Positions 24,097-37,011 of a stretch of DNA of 64,000 nucleotides are shown here, one piece after another. Position numbers and translations under genes: made by a program. Each line of letters opens with the position of its first letter. Positions within the stretch are counted from its first letter, which is position 1. The stretch is from Brevipalpus yothersi (taxonomy: Eukaryota > Arthropoda > Arachnida > Trombidiformes > Tenuipalpidae). The stretch is taken from assembly GCA_003956705.1 (NCBI GenBank), contig QZCP01000023.1, positions 104,380-168,379 on the forward strand. Reading direction: 5' to 3'. The notes beneath the pieces were generated by a model, which saw only the letters and a program-made list of their open reading frames with translations, did no database searches and was not told the origin of the DNA.

Positions 24097-26081
24097 TTTT
24101 GCTATTCGAGAATCAATCCGCCCAATGCTTAACGGTAATCAGGCAGTATACACACACAAAACGAAATATGAGGCTAAAATTTCGTGACTTACATGAGCAC
24201 GAAATGAATGTTGGTGAACAAAGTTTTATATTGATATTTACCAAGAATTTTGATGGATAAAGAGTAAGGCTGAATCTATGAGAAATCAATAGATCCCCTT
24301 TTAACATGTTCACACAAACTCTACAGAATGCTGTTTGATCTTTGATTGGCTGTATCGATGAATAATGACATTACATGGCTGGAAACAGGAGTTCATTTTG
24401 ATTAACAACACTCCTCGAACCACACTATTGAGAAAGTGAACGCTAGTCGATATTATTTTCTTCTTCATCCAACTTGACACTATTAGCTTCACCAAGTGGA
24501 TACATAAAGATACGAGCAGTTACTTACATGTTCTATGTTCCATGTTCAGATCAAAGTTCTGAATTTCTCTCTCTCTCTCTATCTTCAGCTTTGTATCACT
24601 TTTCTTCGCTTGATAGTGAATGATTGTAATTCAGATGGTATCCAGAAAAGACGAGTAAATATATTGTAGGCCATTCATCTATCGAGATGTCAATGGAAGA
24701 AGAGAAAAATGGGACCCATCACACAAGACCTTCCGGTTCCTTGATGATCCTCTTTTCAAGGAGAAAGATGAATTTGCCAAGGTCTTGGATCAAGTAGAAT
24801 AAAGAGGTGCTTCTATTACACAGCTTGTTATGAAGTGTGTGTGTGTGTGTATGCCTAAAGCTAATACTTTAGGCAGACGAATTTTGTAGTAAAAAAGTTC
24901 ACATCCATCCACTCAGACAGACTGAAGGTATTAGGACTATGTAAAAACCGTTATTCGAAGCAGGATAATTGCCCCATTCTATTTATCCACTCTCTCATTT
25001 TTTCTTTCTCACAAGTCCTCTTATTTGAAGATTGTTTTGGGACCAAAAGAGGTCGAAATGGGAAGATGCAAGGTTGGAGGTCAGGAAGAGGAAGAAGCCA
25101 TGAGGAAGCATAAACATGGAGTATCATAATAAAGAGAAAGAGAGAAGATAGTGGATGAGATATGAAGAGAGGCTAGATTATAGTATAAGATATCAATCAT
25201 GAAGAAAAATAGAGAGAGAGAGAGAGAAAACGATGACTATGTTCACTATGATGTTGATGCTGCGACGATCATCATCTTGATGGTCACAAAGCAAATATTG
25301 ACCGAAATGCACGCTCATGATGTTCCAATTTTTGTCTATCATTTTCGTTTCGCATCAAAGATGTGGGAGACTGAGAGAGAGAGAGAGAGAGAGAAGATGG
25401 GAAGACATAATAGGAAAAAATGTGAGCATAGATGGTGCACATGGGAATGCATGTTTGAGCTGAATTTCTTGTCAAATGATACCCTGAACGTAAATTTGTT
25501 GGCTGCTACGATCGATGAAAGAATCGTCGTGAACTATAATATGGTTTAGAAGACAGGGAGAAAGTATTTGAAAGTTGAAACAAAATTATGGAACAAGAAA
25601 GGGTTAACTTTGTATGAAGAAGGAGAGAGAGAATTTCTCTGATGAATCGATATGGCTTCGAGCTGTGTGTACAAGGAATAACAATGATGGAAGAATTTTT
25701 CTCAATGAATATCGGGCACTTGAAGTGAGAATCCATCAGTATTGAATGTTTCAAAGCTTTTCAAATTGACTCTAACAAGCCTTGGGGCTGTGACTATCGA
25801 AGAAAAATCTCACGAAAAAAAATGTGTGAGAAATCTCCCAATTTTCTCATATTATTCTTTCTTTTCGCATTGAATTTACATCTCTCTCGCCAACTATCTT
25901 TTGTTTTTGCGATCCACTTTTCATCAGTACAGAGAAAGAAGAAGAAGAAGAAAAAATAAGAAAAAAGCAATAACGAGGAGAAAAAAAATTAAATTAATGC
26001 CCAAAATGCCTCCACAATATTTTCTTTTTCTGCCTAATAACTTCCCGGGAATCTCATGTCAACTCTCTGAATCTGTTGCTA

Positions 26082-26085
<4 letters not shown>

Positions 26086-26130
<45 letters not shown>
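26086..26130. repeat. (CT)n microsatellite
   Basis: About 45 bp of CT dinucleotide. Confidence 0.95.
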
Positions 26131-26134
<4 letters not shown>

Positions 26135-26889
26135 TTTCACTATTGTTTCCATGATGATGATTGAATCGTGGCTGACAATCACGATTGTTGTTGAAGATGT
26201 CATCATGTAGAGAATGTGGTCTAGGGGTTTAGCGGGTAACTGCCACAAGTTTTCCAAAATAAGTTACGTAATCTAATCGTAATCACCTTTCCATTATTCT
26301 GTTAGATACTTAACTGAAGAACAGGATAGATGAGAGAGAAAGAAAGAGAGAAAGAGAGAGAATAGAGTAAAATAGGAGATCTCGATCAGATTGTTGGAAT
26401 GAGTATGGATTATTTTTTTCCCTCTCTCTCTTTCTATCTATCTATCTTTCTTTCTCTCTTTCTCTCTCTTTCTCTACCATCGGAAGCAAATCACATTGCA
26501 TTCCATACGGTTTTGTGAAGTATTTATTGCCTCTTCTTTTCGCTCATTTGTGCATGATAAATTTGACAAACAAAAAAAAAACATTCTGCCAGCTGATCTG
26601 CATGATGTGTGCAATAAAGATGAAAAGTGATCATCCATATGAAGTGGCTTAAGCTAACAGTGATAAAGTGATAAAGAAAAACAAGGAAGGCCTCCAAGTG
26701 ATGGGGTCAAAGTCCTGAGTCCCAGAGGGGGTAGAGGTGGTGGAGGAGGTGAAGGAGGATGATCAGGAAAGAAGATGAAGAAGAGGAATAAGTGGGTGGA
26801 TGATGAGAGAGGCTCAGAAAAGCGTAAAACCAGTATCATAAACCATCTTCACAAACATCCACATCCACATCCAAATAAACGAGAATAAG

Positions 26890-26892
<3 letters not shown>

Positions 26893-26945
<53 letters not shown>
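26893..26945. repeat. (GA)n microsatellite
   Basis: About 53 bp of GA dinucleotide. Confidence 0.95.
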
Positions 26946-26946
<1 letters not shown>

Positions 26947-27169
26947 AAAATTGGACTGATATGCCAGGAAATCATAGCTCAAAGAAAAGAATAGCATTCG
27001 ATAGGTTGATAGTTGAGCATTCTTTCTCCAGTCGAAAATTGGATGTCATACAGTAGCAGTCTTCTTCTAAAGGATGACTCCAACTCTTATTTGACTGAGA
27101 TCACTTTCTCTTTCCTATGGTCAATGATCCATGCGGAAATGCTATCAGAATCTATGGAAGCCTTTTAAC

Positions 27170-27173
<4 letters not shown>

Positions 27174-27227
<54 letters not shown>

Positions 27228-27249
27228 TACCTGTTCCACTTATGACAGC

Positions 27250-27344
<95 letters not shown>
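27174..27344. repeat. Inverted (CT)n / (GA)n pair
   Basis: A 51-bp CT tract (27174-27224) is followed after only about 25 bp by a 95-bp GA tract (27250-27344) with minor interruptions. The two tracts are complementary in inverted orientation, so a stem of roughly 50 bp is possible in DNA or RNA. Confidence 0.93.
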
Positions 27345-27346
<2 letters not shown>

Positions 27347-28589
27347 AAAAATTTGAAAGAGAGTACAAAAGTGAAGTAAGACGTGAAAAGTACGCGGTTG
27401 ACAAGAGGAAGGATCAAAAAGAGAGGGAGGTGAATAGACATACAGATACACAATATCATTCGTCTTCATTGTGTTCTGAAGATGAACATCATTTCTCATT
27501 GAATCATACTTTCATGATGAATCGCTTTGTAACAATAGTAATAACATCATCACTGGAAGATTCAACTATAATACAAGGAAAATACAGAATTTTGGACAAC
27601 AGCATCCCGAATATGCTTCAATGGAGCCACATCTCTTCGAATTTAGCCCAAAAGATTCTGCTCATCGTTCATAGAACTCCTCCATAAAAACTTTCTCTCT
27701 CTCTTTCTCTTTACTTCTTTCTTCTGCTCAAATGATAAGTGGCCATTCACATTCAAAATCACTGGATTTGATCAAATTTGATTGTCAAATAAAAGATGGA
27801 GTAAGTGAGGAATCATGTAGCGATGATGAAGAAGAGGAAGATGATGATAAGATGACAAGAGGCTATCTTTTTTCTCTCTCTTACCAAAGAGAGAGAGAGA
27901 GAGAGAGAGAATAGAAAGAATGAAAGGCTAGCGCAATGGGACACATGAATAAGTTCAGAGAAGCGCGGCAAGAGGTCACGCTAAATTGGCCATTGTTTGG
28001 TCCGCGAAGATGGGCCAGTTCTTATTTCAGAAATGAATGAGAGAGATAGATAGAGAATGGAACTTCCAGGCTGGATGACACCACGTCACCCCACATTATG
28101 ATTTGACCACCGCTGATGGCCACTTGCAGTTATATACGATTCGGTTTGATGGCCAGTTTCAATTCGATTATCATCTGGTCGACGGATAGTGTGTGTGTTC
28201 TCGCTTGACAGAACACACATACATACAAACACACACACACACACACACGCAGCCCCTTGACCACTCAATCGAACCGATAGCCTGTGGGCATAGACACTGA
28301 CCGCAAGGCCAAGGACTGGTTACTCATGGGTCCAGAAAGGGCTAGTTAAATGTTAAGCCAAAACAGTTGGAAGCTGTACATTGAGATAGGGAGAGATGGA
28401 GAAGATAGAGAATAGATTTCGTGACTTTCATAGCTTTCACAGATCTATGATTAGAGCTTGATGGGAGAAGGAGAAAGTAAAGGGTTTTAACGTGGAAACA
28501 TACTTGATCACCCCTTGATCACCTCTTGTGAACATTAATTTAGTTTTTTCGCCTTCCTCATGAAGTATAAATCGATTAGATGAAGTGAA

Positions 28590-28591
<2 letters not shown>

Positions 28592-28652
<61 letters not shown>
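28592..28652. repeat. (CT)n microsatellite
   Basis: About 61 bp of CT dinucleotide. Confidence 0.96.
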
Positions 28653-28661
<9 letters not shown>

Positions 28662-31052
28662 GTATGTTATGTTCGAGATGCTTACTCATTGCTTTTGTGT
28701 ACTGTTCTGAATCATTCTCTCTTCAGTCAATGAGGATAAGAAGATTAAAATGAAGAGAGAGAGATAGAAGTTCAGTAAGAGGTGGAGCATCTATCTTGAT
28801 GAAATGCTTGAACTGAAGACATGATGCAAGCTTCGATTGACTGCCAATCAAGCAGATCGAATGAATGAATGAGCCAGCTCATCTGATGAATGGCCTATCT
28901 TCTTCTTTGCCTTTCTCTCTACACTTTTCGACTAAACAAGTGGAAGAAGATGGCAAAGTTTGAGAGAGAGAAAAAAAAAGTTTGACATCTGATTGTCAGT
29001 GGAGGCAACATTGCAAAAATGTGTGGATATTGTGTTCACATTTTCATTCAATCATGAATCACCCAACTCTTTTTCTCCAATAAAATTTTCATCTACTACA
29101 CTCAACTCAACTCCTAGTCTCTGTAGCTTTTCAATCAATTAACTTTTTTCTTTATGACTTTTTTCATCTCTCGCGTAGGATGCAAACGATTTTCTCTATG
29201 GTCACAAGTCCTCATCCCTCTCTTTCTCTCTTCCTCTCTTCGTCAACTGCCTGTGTATATATGTTGGATTGATCATGCAATGTTAACTTGATTACATAAT
29301 CTCAGCATAGAGAATGACGTTCATCCGGATGTTCATTTCTATCCAACTTTTTCGCATGAAGAGGAAAATATTTTTGTGTTCGCCTCTTCTCGTTACGAGT
29401 ATCATGATGATTCTGTCATGTTATTCCCTAGAACACATTGCAAATAGAAGTATGCATGCACACACACACACCCTCTCACATGAATACTAGGGAAGCCTTT
29501 TTTCGGAATACTCTAGCATCGTGCATGGTTTGATTAGATTTACTCTCTTCTTCAAACGATTATATATGTTAGAGGTAAAGATGGCTAGTAGCTGATGATC
29601 TGAGATGAGGAGAGAGAAAGAAGACAGATGATGAGTGTTCGAGAAAAGTAACGGTATGGAGATTGTTTTTGGAAGAGAGAAAATCTGTTGATACCCACTT
29701 TCATTTACAGAGAAGCATCTGTTTGTCAAGTCTAAGCCCATCAACAAGACGAAGTGAGCTGTGGCCGAGAGAGAGAAAGTAGAGGAAGATAAATTCACAT
29801 TCTTATTTGCATGCTATTCTTTTTTTTCGCTCGTGTTCATTTTCTTTGCCTTACACTATACTCATGATTCCATTTGTAGCATCATTTTTCTTCTCGGATA
29901 TTCCTTACTTTCCCTCTGGTTCACACACGTTGCTTTTTTTTACTCTCTATCCTTCGATTTATATTCCCAGAGCGTTCATAATCTTGGGAGACCTTTGCTA
30001 TTCCCTATTTTCATCAGCCTCGATAGTGGAATGCTGTGTAAGAGAATAAAACAATAGCGAATGAAAACGCTTCCTTAGCCTAAGCATTTACTCGGCGCAG
30101 CAAGGTATTGAGCACTTGAAAGTTACCCAAGGAAGCCTTCTTGGTGACTTTTATCTTTTTCATAATCACTTTTGCTATTCCTCACTCTTATTGCCGCTTG
30201 AAAATGGATTTCCCGCCTTCGGCATCACATTTTCTTGGGAGAAGATCAACCCAAAAATTTGGACATATCCGTTGCCGTTTGTCCTGGCAAGTCCAAAGTT
30301 GCCTGGCCTAAGGCTATAAGTGACTTTCTATGAGTTATAAAAAGTCTAGTGTCTTTGAAGATACACAATTGTACATAAGCGAAGAGTTTTTGTCTCTTTG
30401 AGCTGTTGAATGGAGCTCTTTTTTCTTGGCGGACATTGGTCAAATGATCATTTTGTCTAAGACATAAAGTGAAAAAATGGATTCATTCAGGATTGATGAG
30501 AAGATTCTGTTCATGATTTGACCCAATCGACTGAATACATGTTGTACAATACATATGATATAATCAAACAGATCTTGTTAGACACAAAATAGAGGCTATA
30601 AAGTTTGCACAAGTACTAATAAAAATTGTTCTATTATCAGTATGAAACGTATTTTATGAATACACACACATACACACTCTTCATTGATCATGTACATACA
30701 GTTGTATGACAATCAAGCAAATATCATAAAGATATGAGACAATATCTACATCAAGGTTTCAAGTGACTCGAAAATTGATTGAAACCAAATGAGTTTATCT
30801 CACCTAACCTCATAAAAATTACAATTCGAAGTTCTTCATTCTGTATCTGTTTATCAATTTTGAAATCGGACATAATTTCACGGCCTGCTGGATTGATGAG
30901 CTCTCATCAATCAGATCTTATTGTTCAAGTGAGTATGTGTGTCCGCTCTAGGATGAAGAGAGTTACATTCAAAGTGGCCTGAATCCAAGTCCACGGCCAC
31001 TTTAGGACACGGACTCAGGCTGCCCACTTTGCAGTCGGCAGTCGAGCGAGGT

Positions 31053-31054
<2 letters not shown>

Positions 31055-31127
<73 letters not shown>
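31055..31127. repeat. (GA)n microsatellite
   Basis: About 73 bp of GA dinucleotide. It is followed directly by short CTCTCT and GAGAGA hairpin units and by a second GA tract at 31225-31265. Confidence 0.96.
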
Positions 31128-31129
<2 letters not shown>

Positions 31130-31222
31130 CTTCTCTCTCAAGGCCTCTCTCTCTCAAGAGAGAGAAGAGAGTGAGAAGAGAAGGAAGAGCACTTGCAGTA
31201 AACTCAATAATATAGCTGGAAA

Positions 31223-31267
<45 letters not shown>

Positions 31268-31675
31268 GAAAGAGAGGAAGAACGAAAGAAGAGAGAGAGA
31301 GAGAGAAGATAGAGAAAAAAAATTTTGTCACCAAAAGATATATGTTGAGTGAACCCTTTGAGAAAAAAAAGTGCTATAATAAATACTAGTACTAGTAGTA
31401 TATATCAAAATAGTGTCCAAAGAAAGTGGAAACTTTTTTTTATGGTGTTTCATTTTACTCAATTTTCTTTTGATCCCTCTCTTCTGTGGACAATCCTCAT
31501 AAAATGTGATGAAATTGTTTCATGTGTGTGAATAGTGTATGTGTATGTGTGTGTGTGTTTCACGAGCTCACTAAGCTGCTTTTTGAGCAATTGTTTTTTC
31601 TTCTCCACCAATATAAGTGAAAACTTTTGAACCACTTGAAGAAGAACTCGGGAGAAAGAGAAAGAGTGACCATTG

Positions 31676-32203
31676 ATGAACATTTTCTTGACCATGAACA
31701 ACATGTTCTCTAGGACAATTGTGTTTTCAATTTGGATAGTAATTCCACTTGTGGCCATATTGGCTGATGGTAAAGCGGTGGATGATGAACGAAAATCGGT
31801 GATCGATTCGGTTGATGAAGAAAAGTATAGTGTACGATGTCCACCAAAGTCTGCCATAGCACCATGTGATTGTTTAGAGATACAAAAAGGATTGGAGTCA
31901 GAGTATCATGATAATGATTCGTTGACAATGGAAGATGAGATGGGAGGAAATCCAAGTGAACCTCATCCAGATATGATCGAAACTGTTGTCTTTTGTAAAC
32001 ACATATATAATAGGAAGTTATTGCAACAATCTATTTCTGGATTCCGGGGACACAGAATAAACTATCTAGCAATTGACTCTTGTGAATTACCGCCTTTTCC
32101 ATCCAGTATGTTTAAACAGATCAACATCCAATGGATGGAAATACTTAACTCTACCGTCCAATTTCGAGAGACTTTCTTCCAGAGTTGTTCAAATTGTCTT
32201 TAA
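31676..32203 (+). CDS. Secreted leucine-rich-repeat-type protein, apparently truncated
   Basis: The ATG at 31676 opens a 175-codon frame. Residues 11-34 are a hydrophobic signal peptide. A cysteine cluster CPPKSAIAPCDC (C55, C64, C66) and a later VFCK (C107) resemble the amino-terminal cap of extracellular LRR proteins of the kind annotated in mites and spiders as slit-like or luciferin-monooxygenase non-catalytic-subunit-like. One or two LRR-like units follow (INYLAIDSCELPPFPSSMF, then IQWMEILNSTVQF). Between C66 and C107 there is an acidic, low-complexity insertion. The frame stops at 32203 after only about two repeats, where relatives have many. No good splice donor or further LRR exon was seen before dynactin subunit 4 starts at 33236. 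It may be a decayed gene, a truncated paralogue, or a gene whose short downstream exons I missed. The family call rests on the cap cysteines and repeat spacing. Confidence 0.6.
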   Translation: MNIFLTMNNMFSRTIVFSIWIVIPLVAILADGKAVDDERKSVIDSVDEEKYSVRCPPKSAIAPCDCLEIQKGLESEYHDNDSLTMEDEMGGNPSEPHPDMIETVVFCKHIYNRKLLQQSISGFRGHRINYLAIDSCELPPFPSSMFKQINIQWMEILNSTVQFRETFFQSCSNCL

Positions 32204-33235
32204 AAGACATTTGAATATATATGAATGAATTTTTTTTTTCATCTTCATTTTTATTCTTCTTCCTCTCATCTTTTCATCTTTTCGTGAGAGAATATACACC
32301 AGGAAAGTTCCTTGCCTGCTCTATTCGGTTGTCTCTTTTTTTTCGAGTGTTCAAGGTTCAAGTTTACCAACATCATCTTCACACAGCCATCATAACATGT
32401 ATTTTTATTGATGAGTGATTACTCACTCATCAAAAGTTGCAAAGTTGTGTGTGATGGTTGATAATTGATTTACCTTATCTCAAATGGTCTCGCTTCTTCT
32501 ACCTGGTGTCAGTGATCAACTGTGCTCTTTCGATACTGTCGTTGATTTGATCTACCCACACACACATACACACGAAAAAAATTCAGTAATAAGTAATTAT
32601 CACTGTGATAAGGTGCATATTTCAAACTTCCAGTTTGCCTAAAAGGAATAAAAAGAAGATATGTGGAAAAAAATCACCAATAATTTATAGAAGAAGGAAG
32701 AAAGTTTTCCATTCCTCTTTTTCATCACATCTCTTGCTAATATTTCTACTTATTATTGGAATCGATTCACACTTTTTCTCAACCACTTCTTGATATGTTT
32801 TCAGAGGCTATGTAATTTTACGAATTATTATTATTATTTAAAAGAAAGCGAGAAAAATTTCTCATCAATCAAAATTCATTGTAAAAATACTTTTAACTTA
32901 CACCAATAAACCAGACCAGTGGCAAATAACTGTCAATGATTCATATTCGAGCTTAAATTTTTCCCTCAACAATAACGTGATTTTTCATCACAAGAATTCA
33001 AACATCCAAGGAACTTCTTTCCCTGTCCTTGAAAATTCCAATTTTAATAATTATTTTCATCAATTTTTTTAAAATAAAATTTTCGAGACGCAGAAGTAAC
33101 GCCATCTAATTAATTGGTTTACAATTGATTGTCAAAACAAAACCGAAAAATATTTTCGGTTGTTGAAGCGCGATTTGAGAGATATTTTTCATGTCACTGA
33201 TATATATGTAACCGGTGTTTAATGATTAAGTAATC
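32204..33235. other. Intergenic region before dynactin subunit 4
   Basis: AT-rich sequence with no recognisable exon. Frames on the plus strand (32221-32418 and 32605-32793) are phenylalanine, serine or lysine biased and have no LRR pattern. The last 150 bp presumably contain the dynactin subunit 4 promoter and 5' leader. Confidence 0.45.
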
Positions 33236-35048
33236 ATGGATGTAATTAATGATATTTTTAACACTAAAAGAGTTTTATATCAGTGTAGCTGTTTGCTTAG
33301 AAAACCATTGACCCATATTTATTTATGCCGTCATTGCTTTAAGATAAGGTGTAAAGATTGTGTATCTCATGAGGTGAGGAGTTTTTGATTTGGATTTGAA
33401 AAACAATGTGTCATGTTTGATTCATTTTCATCTGTTTAGGTTGATTCTCAATTTTGTCAACACTGTCTAGAGTATATACCGATGATCGATGCTAAGCTCA
33501 AGAAGAACAAGTGAGTTTTCTCATTCTCTGGGTGATTTTTGATTTGCTTATCGCAATTTTTCTTCTCTGTTCCCCAACAGATGTGTAACGTGTTTTCAAT
33601 GTCCAAACTGTTCACAAACTCTTACATCTAAAACATTTCTTGCCTCAATAGCAAGTGAAAATGATCCCAATGTTATGACCACGAAGAAAGCTCAGTACTT
33701 ACAGTGTAGCTATTGTAAATGGAGTACCAAAGATGTTGGCATTCCGGATCAATTTTATGGTATTTATTCAAGAAGATAACCAAGTGATCGATTTATTGTA
33801 TTATTTCATCTCTCATCTCCCCCAGGATCCGGAGGATGGCCAGAAATAAAAGTCCCTAATCAGAAAAGGATCGAAGATTTGATCGATCATTACAGGACCG
33901 TTGCACAACGAGAAAGAATCGAAAAGGAGAAGAAGAGAATCAATCCTCGTCCTGGGCATGCAATCCATTTGCTTGATAAATATGGCATAGCAGCATCTTT
34001 GTCACCTAGAATTGCAGAAAGTTTGCGAACCAAAACTTATATTGGAAGATTAGCGAACAGTCAAATTCCCAGCTCAAAGAGTTCAGAGGAAATCAAAATA
34101 GAGCCATCTGTTCCAGTTGAACCAGAGCCTCTTGATTATGAATATTTCTACAAAAAAGAGTTAGACGAGACAACGATTAGCACTCTAGAGCAGAGATTAT
34201 CTTTGATCGAGCATCAGCCAGCGGCTGTGCCAGAGTTTTATCCATTAAGTAAGATGCTATATGTAAAAAGATCACTACGTTGTAAGGAATGTGATCATAA
34301 TTTAAGTAAACCTGAGTATAGCTCATCGTCCATCAAATTTAAGATAACATTATCTGCCTTGTGAGTATATCCAAACACTGAGATATGCTTTGATTTTTTA
34401 TTTAGCTCAATTTGTAGGCCTGAAAATTTCACCGTTGTTCTTTATTTTCAGCTATGACATACCTGAAGTTAAGATCTCATCGGTTCCTGATCTTGTACCT
34501 GATAAAGAATCTGTAGTAGAGCTGACATTGAAAAATCCTTGTCAATATGTAGTCCATGCGTCAATAATTCCTATTACTGAAGAAAAACCTGGAATCCAGA
34601 TAACTGGTCAACTCAAAATGTCAAAATCTAATTTAATACTGGAATGCAAAGATGATACCCTAGAAATTGATTCAGATCAAGTGCAAAAAGTTCGTCATAA
34701 TGATGATCCAAAGTAAGAATCTTTCAAATTCTTTGGAAAACTGTCGCTTTCGAGGTGATTGAACATTCATTTGATACTCATAATCGGGTTCATTTCTTTC
34801 TTAGGTTGATTGCCTTTCGTAGAAATAATAAAGTAGGAATTAAAGTACCTGTTGTCCCAACTGCTAAAAGTGGTGATTGTTGGATATGGTTCAAACTGAA
34901 GCATGAAATCATGAGTAGTGTCTTCTCAAAACAGTCCACGGCTAACCAGGGACCTCAAGTAATATTCATTGAGCACATTGTTTACATCAATCTTGGTCCG
35001 ATTGGAGCTAAAAAAGAAATTACTGATTCGCTCAGAAAGAAAAGTTGA
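33236..35048 (+). CDS. DCTN4: Dynactin subunit 4 (p62), six exons
   Basis: This is a component of the pointed-end complex of dynactin, the cytoplasmic activator that links dynein to cargo and microtubules. The exons are 33236-33373, 33440-33510, 33581-33759, 33826-34360, 34452-34712 and 34805-35048. All introns are short (66-92 bp) with GT/AG ends, and the phases sum to 1428 nt and 475 aa, close to the usual family length of about 460. The start gives a family-like amino terminus. The zinc-binding cysteine pairs are visible as CSC (17, 19), CRHC (31, 34), C39/C42, CQHC (52, 55), CVTC (71, 74), CPNC (77, 80), CSYC (112, 115) and CKEC (282, 285). Other landmarks are SGGWPE, the EEIKIEP motif, RSLRCKEC followed by SKPE, and a KVGIKVPV segment near the end. 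Nothing is missing. Two AATAAA signals follow the stop. Confidence 0.96.
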
Positions 35049-35080
35049 ACAGAACAATCGGAGTGTTGGAGGAATGAGTC

Positions 35081-35097
35081 AATAAAGAGACAATAAA
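35081..35097 (+). terminator. Tandem poly(A) signals of DCTN4
   Basis: AATAAA occurs at 35081-35086 and 35092-35097, 33 and 44 bases after the DCTN4 stop codon. The 3' UTR is therefore probably very short. Confidence 0.7.
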
Positions 35098-35892
35098 GAG
35101 GAAATAATTTGAATAGTCACTTGATTTTGTGTGGTTGTTTAACCGTTATTCAGATTCAAAATCTCAAGCTGAGATTTTCAGGTAAAGAGAAGAAGAAATC
35201 CTTTTGATCCTTCTCGGACATCTAATCATCATTGAGCATACAGATCTCTTCATAGTTTTTCTCGACGTGTTTCATTTGATGATTTCTCGCTCCCTAGTTA
35301 GCCCTGATCTAAAGATCCAAAGATTCTCTACACTAGTTATAGAGAATTAAACTTCTCTTTGATCAATCTATCTGACGGATGAACAGATAATAAAAGAAGA
35401 GACATTTTTGGGAAGTTTGCGAGTGATTCCTCAAGATCTATCTCCATCTAGACAATATCCTTTTCATGGAGAATATAGTGAGTTGAGAAAGTTTCAAAGG
35501 ATGAGAATATCGAAGAAGGGCTCGGTAGAGAAGATACGGAAGAATTCTTTTGATGCTCTTCTCAACTTCGATATTTCGTTCGAGTAGACTTGTGCAATGG
35601 TCTCTATCCAAACGAAAAAACTCATTCAACTATGAGCTAGGTTAAACAATTCCCTGAAATCGGAAGCGAAATATATCCAACCAGCTACCAGTATCATAGT
35701 CAATTAGATTGTTCAGGAACCAAGCCAACGCCTCGATTTCAGTGATGAATCATTTCGTTGGATAGATAATTTTTTTTTCATCACTCATGATTGAAAGAAT
35801 AATCACTCTCCATGTATTTCCTAAAACAAAATCACTAGAATCTTCAATTGGAGGATGTAACACCCACTCCCATCCTGGTTCATCAATGAATG

Positions 35893-35960
<68 letters not shown>

Positions 35961-36210
35961 TAAAAGTACAGTAAGTTTTATTAGTTAAGCTACATGGCCA
36001 CTGAGAGCGTTTTCTCACACAAGCAACAGTGACGGTTGCGAAATTATTATTATTGTTGACATTTAATATTGAAACATTTAAATTTTTTCCGTTTCTTCGA
36101 AATTAACTTTCGTTTTAATTAGTTTTGATCAGACTTTTGATTATCTGTCTTTAATTTGTTATCACATTTATATTTACACCGTGAATTTTGCCTTATTTGC
36201 TTGATTCAGA
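35098..36210. other. Intergenic region and myosin light chain 5' flank
   Basis: There is no recognisable exon. The region holds a composite GAAAGA/GA tract (35893-35960) and then AT-rich sequence that should contain the promoter and 5' UTR of the myosin regulatory light chain gene. Confidence 0.5.
35893..35960. repeat. Composite GAAA / (GA)n tract
   Basis: About 68 bp of purine repeat, beginning as GAAAGAGA units and becoming pure GA. It lies about 250 bp upstream of the myosin light chain start codon. Confidence 0.93.
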
Positions 36211-36974
36211 ATGGCTGCCAATATGAAAAAAGTAAGTAATGTGTTCATATGATGATGGTTTTACCTTTTTTTTCGAATTTGTTTTACTCTTATTTGTTTA
36301 ATTTTCTGGAGATACTCTTTGTTAACTGATGATCTACTTTCCTTTGATCTGACCTCTAGGAACTTACCAATCGCAAATCAAAAGGCCGAGGATTTGCCAA
36401 GAAACGAGCCCATCGAGCTACTAGCAATGTTTTTGCCATGTTCGATCAAGCTCAAATTCAAGAATTCAAAGAGGCCTTCAACATGATTGATCAAAATCGA
36501 GATGGTTTTATTGACAAAGAAGATTTACAAGAGATGCTCGCCTCTTTGGGCAAAAATCCGGAAGACAATTATCTAGAAGGAATGATGAGCGAGGCACCAG
36601 GTCCCATCAATTTTACCATGTTTCTAACCTTATTTGGTGAAAGGCTACAGGGAACAGATCCCGAAGATGTGATAAAGAATGCATTTGCCTGCTTTGATGA
36701 AGAGAATACAGGCAATATCCACGAGGAGAAGCTTAGAGAGCTGTTAACTACAATCGGAGATCGATTTACTGATGAAGATGTAAGTATTTCTTTTTAAGTG
36801 AACTAATTCGATGAGTCCTACTCTTGATTTTTTTCCATCATTCTATCTCTCTCTCTAAAGAGCAATGCGTGATTTATTAGAATGTGATTCTTTCTTTAAT
36901 ATCTCTCTTGTTCTCCTTTTTTTCGATTGATTCTTCAGCAGAAAATAGAGCTCGTCAAAAGTTTTTAAGTTTGG

Positions 36975-37011
<37 letters not shown>

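Larger units (their letters stand above)
15218..31675. other. Gene-poor, microsatellite-rich region of about 16 kb
   Basis: I could name no gene here. The sequence is AT-rich, with long (GA)n, (CT)n and (TG)n tracts that produce artefactual Arg-Glu or Ser-Leu frames. A 140-codon hydrophobic frame (21365-21787, minus) and a 137-codon frame (20664-21077, plus) are open but have no family motifs or flanking splice signals. The region may hold long introns, untranslated exons or noncoding RNA that cannot be recognised by eye. Confidence 0.45.

Noticed and set aside
26210..26260. tRNA-like stretch near GTGGTCTAGGGGTTTAGCGGGTAAC
   Set aside because: It has no acceptor-stem pairing and no TPsiC-arm consensus (GGTTCRANYCC) at the required distance.
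32221..32418. Continuation of the LRR protein
   Set aside because: The frame is Phe/Ser-rich without LRR spacing, and no splice donor links it to the upstream exon.
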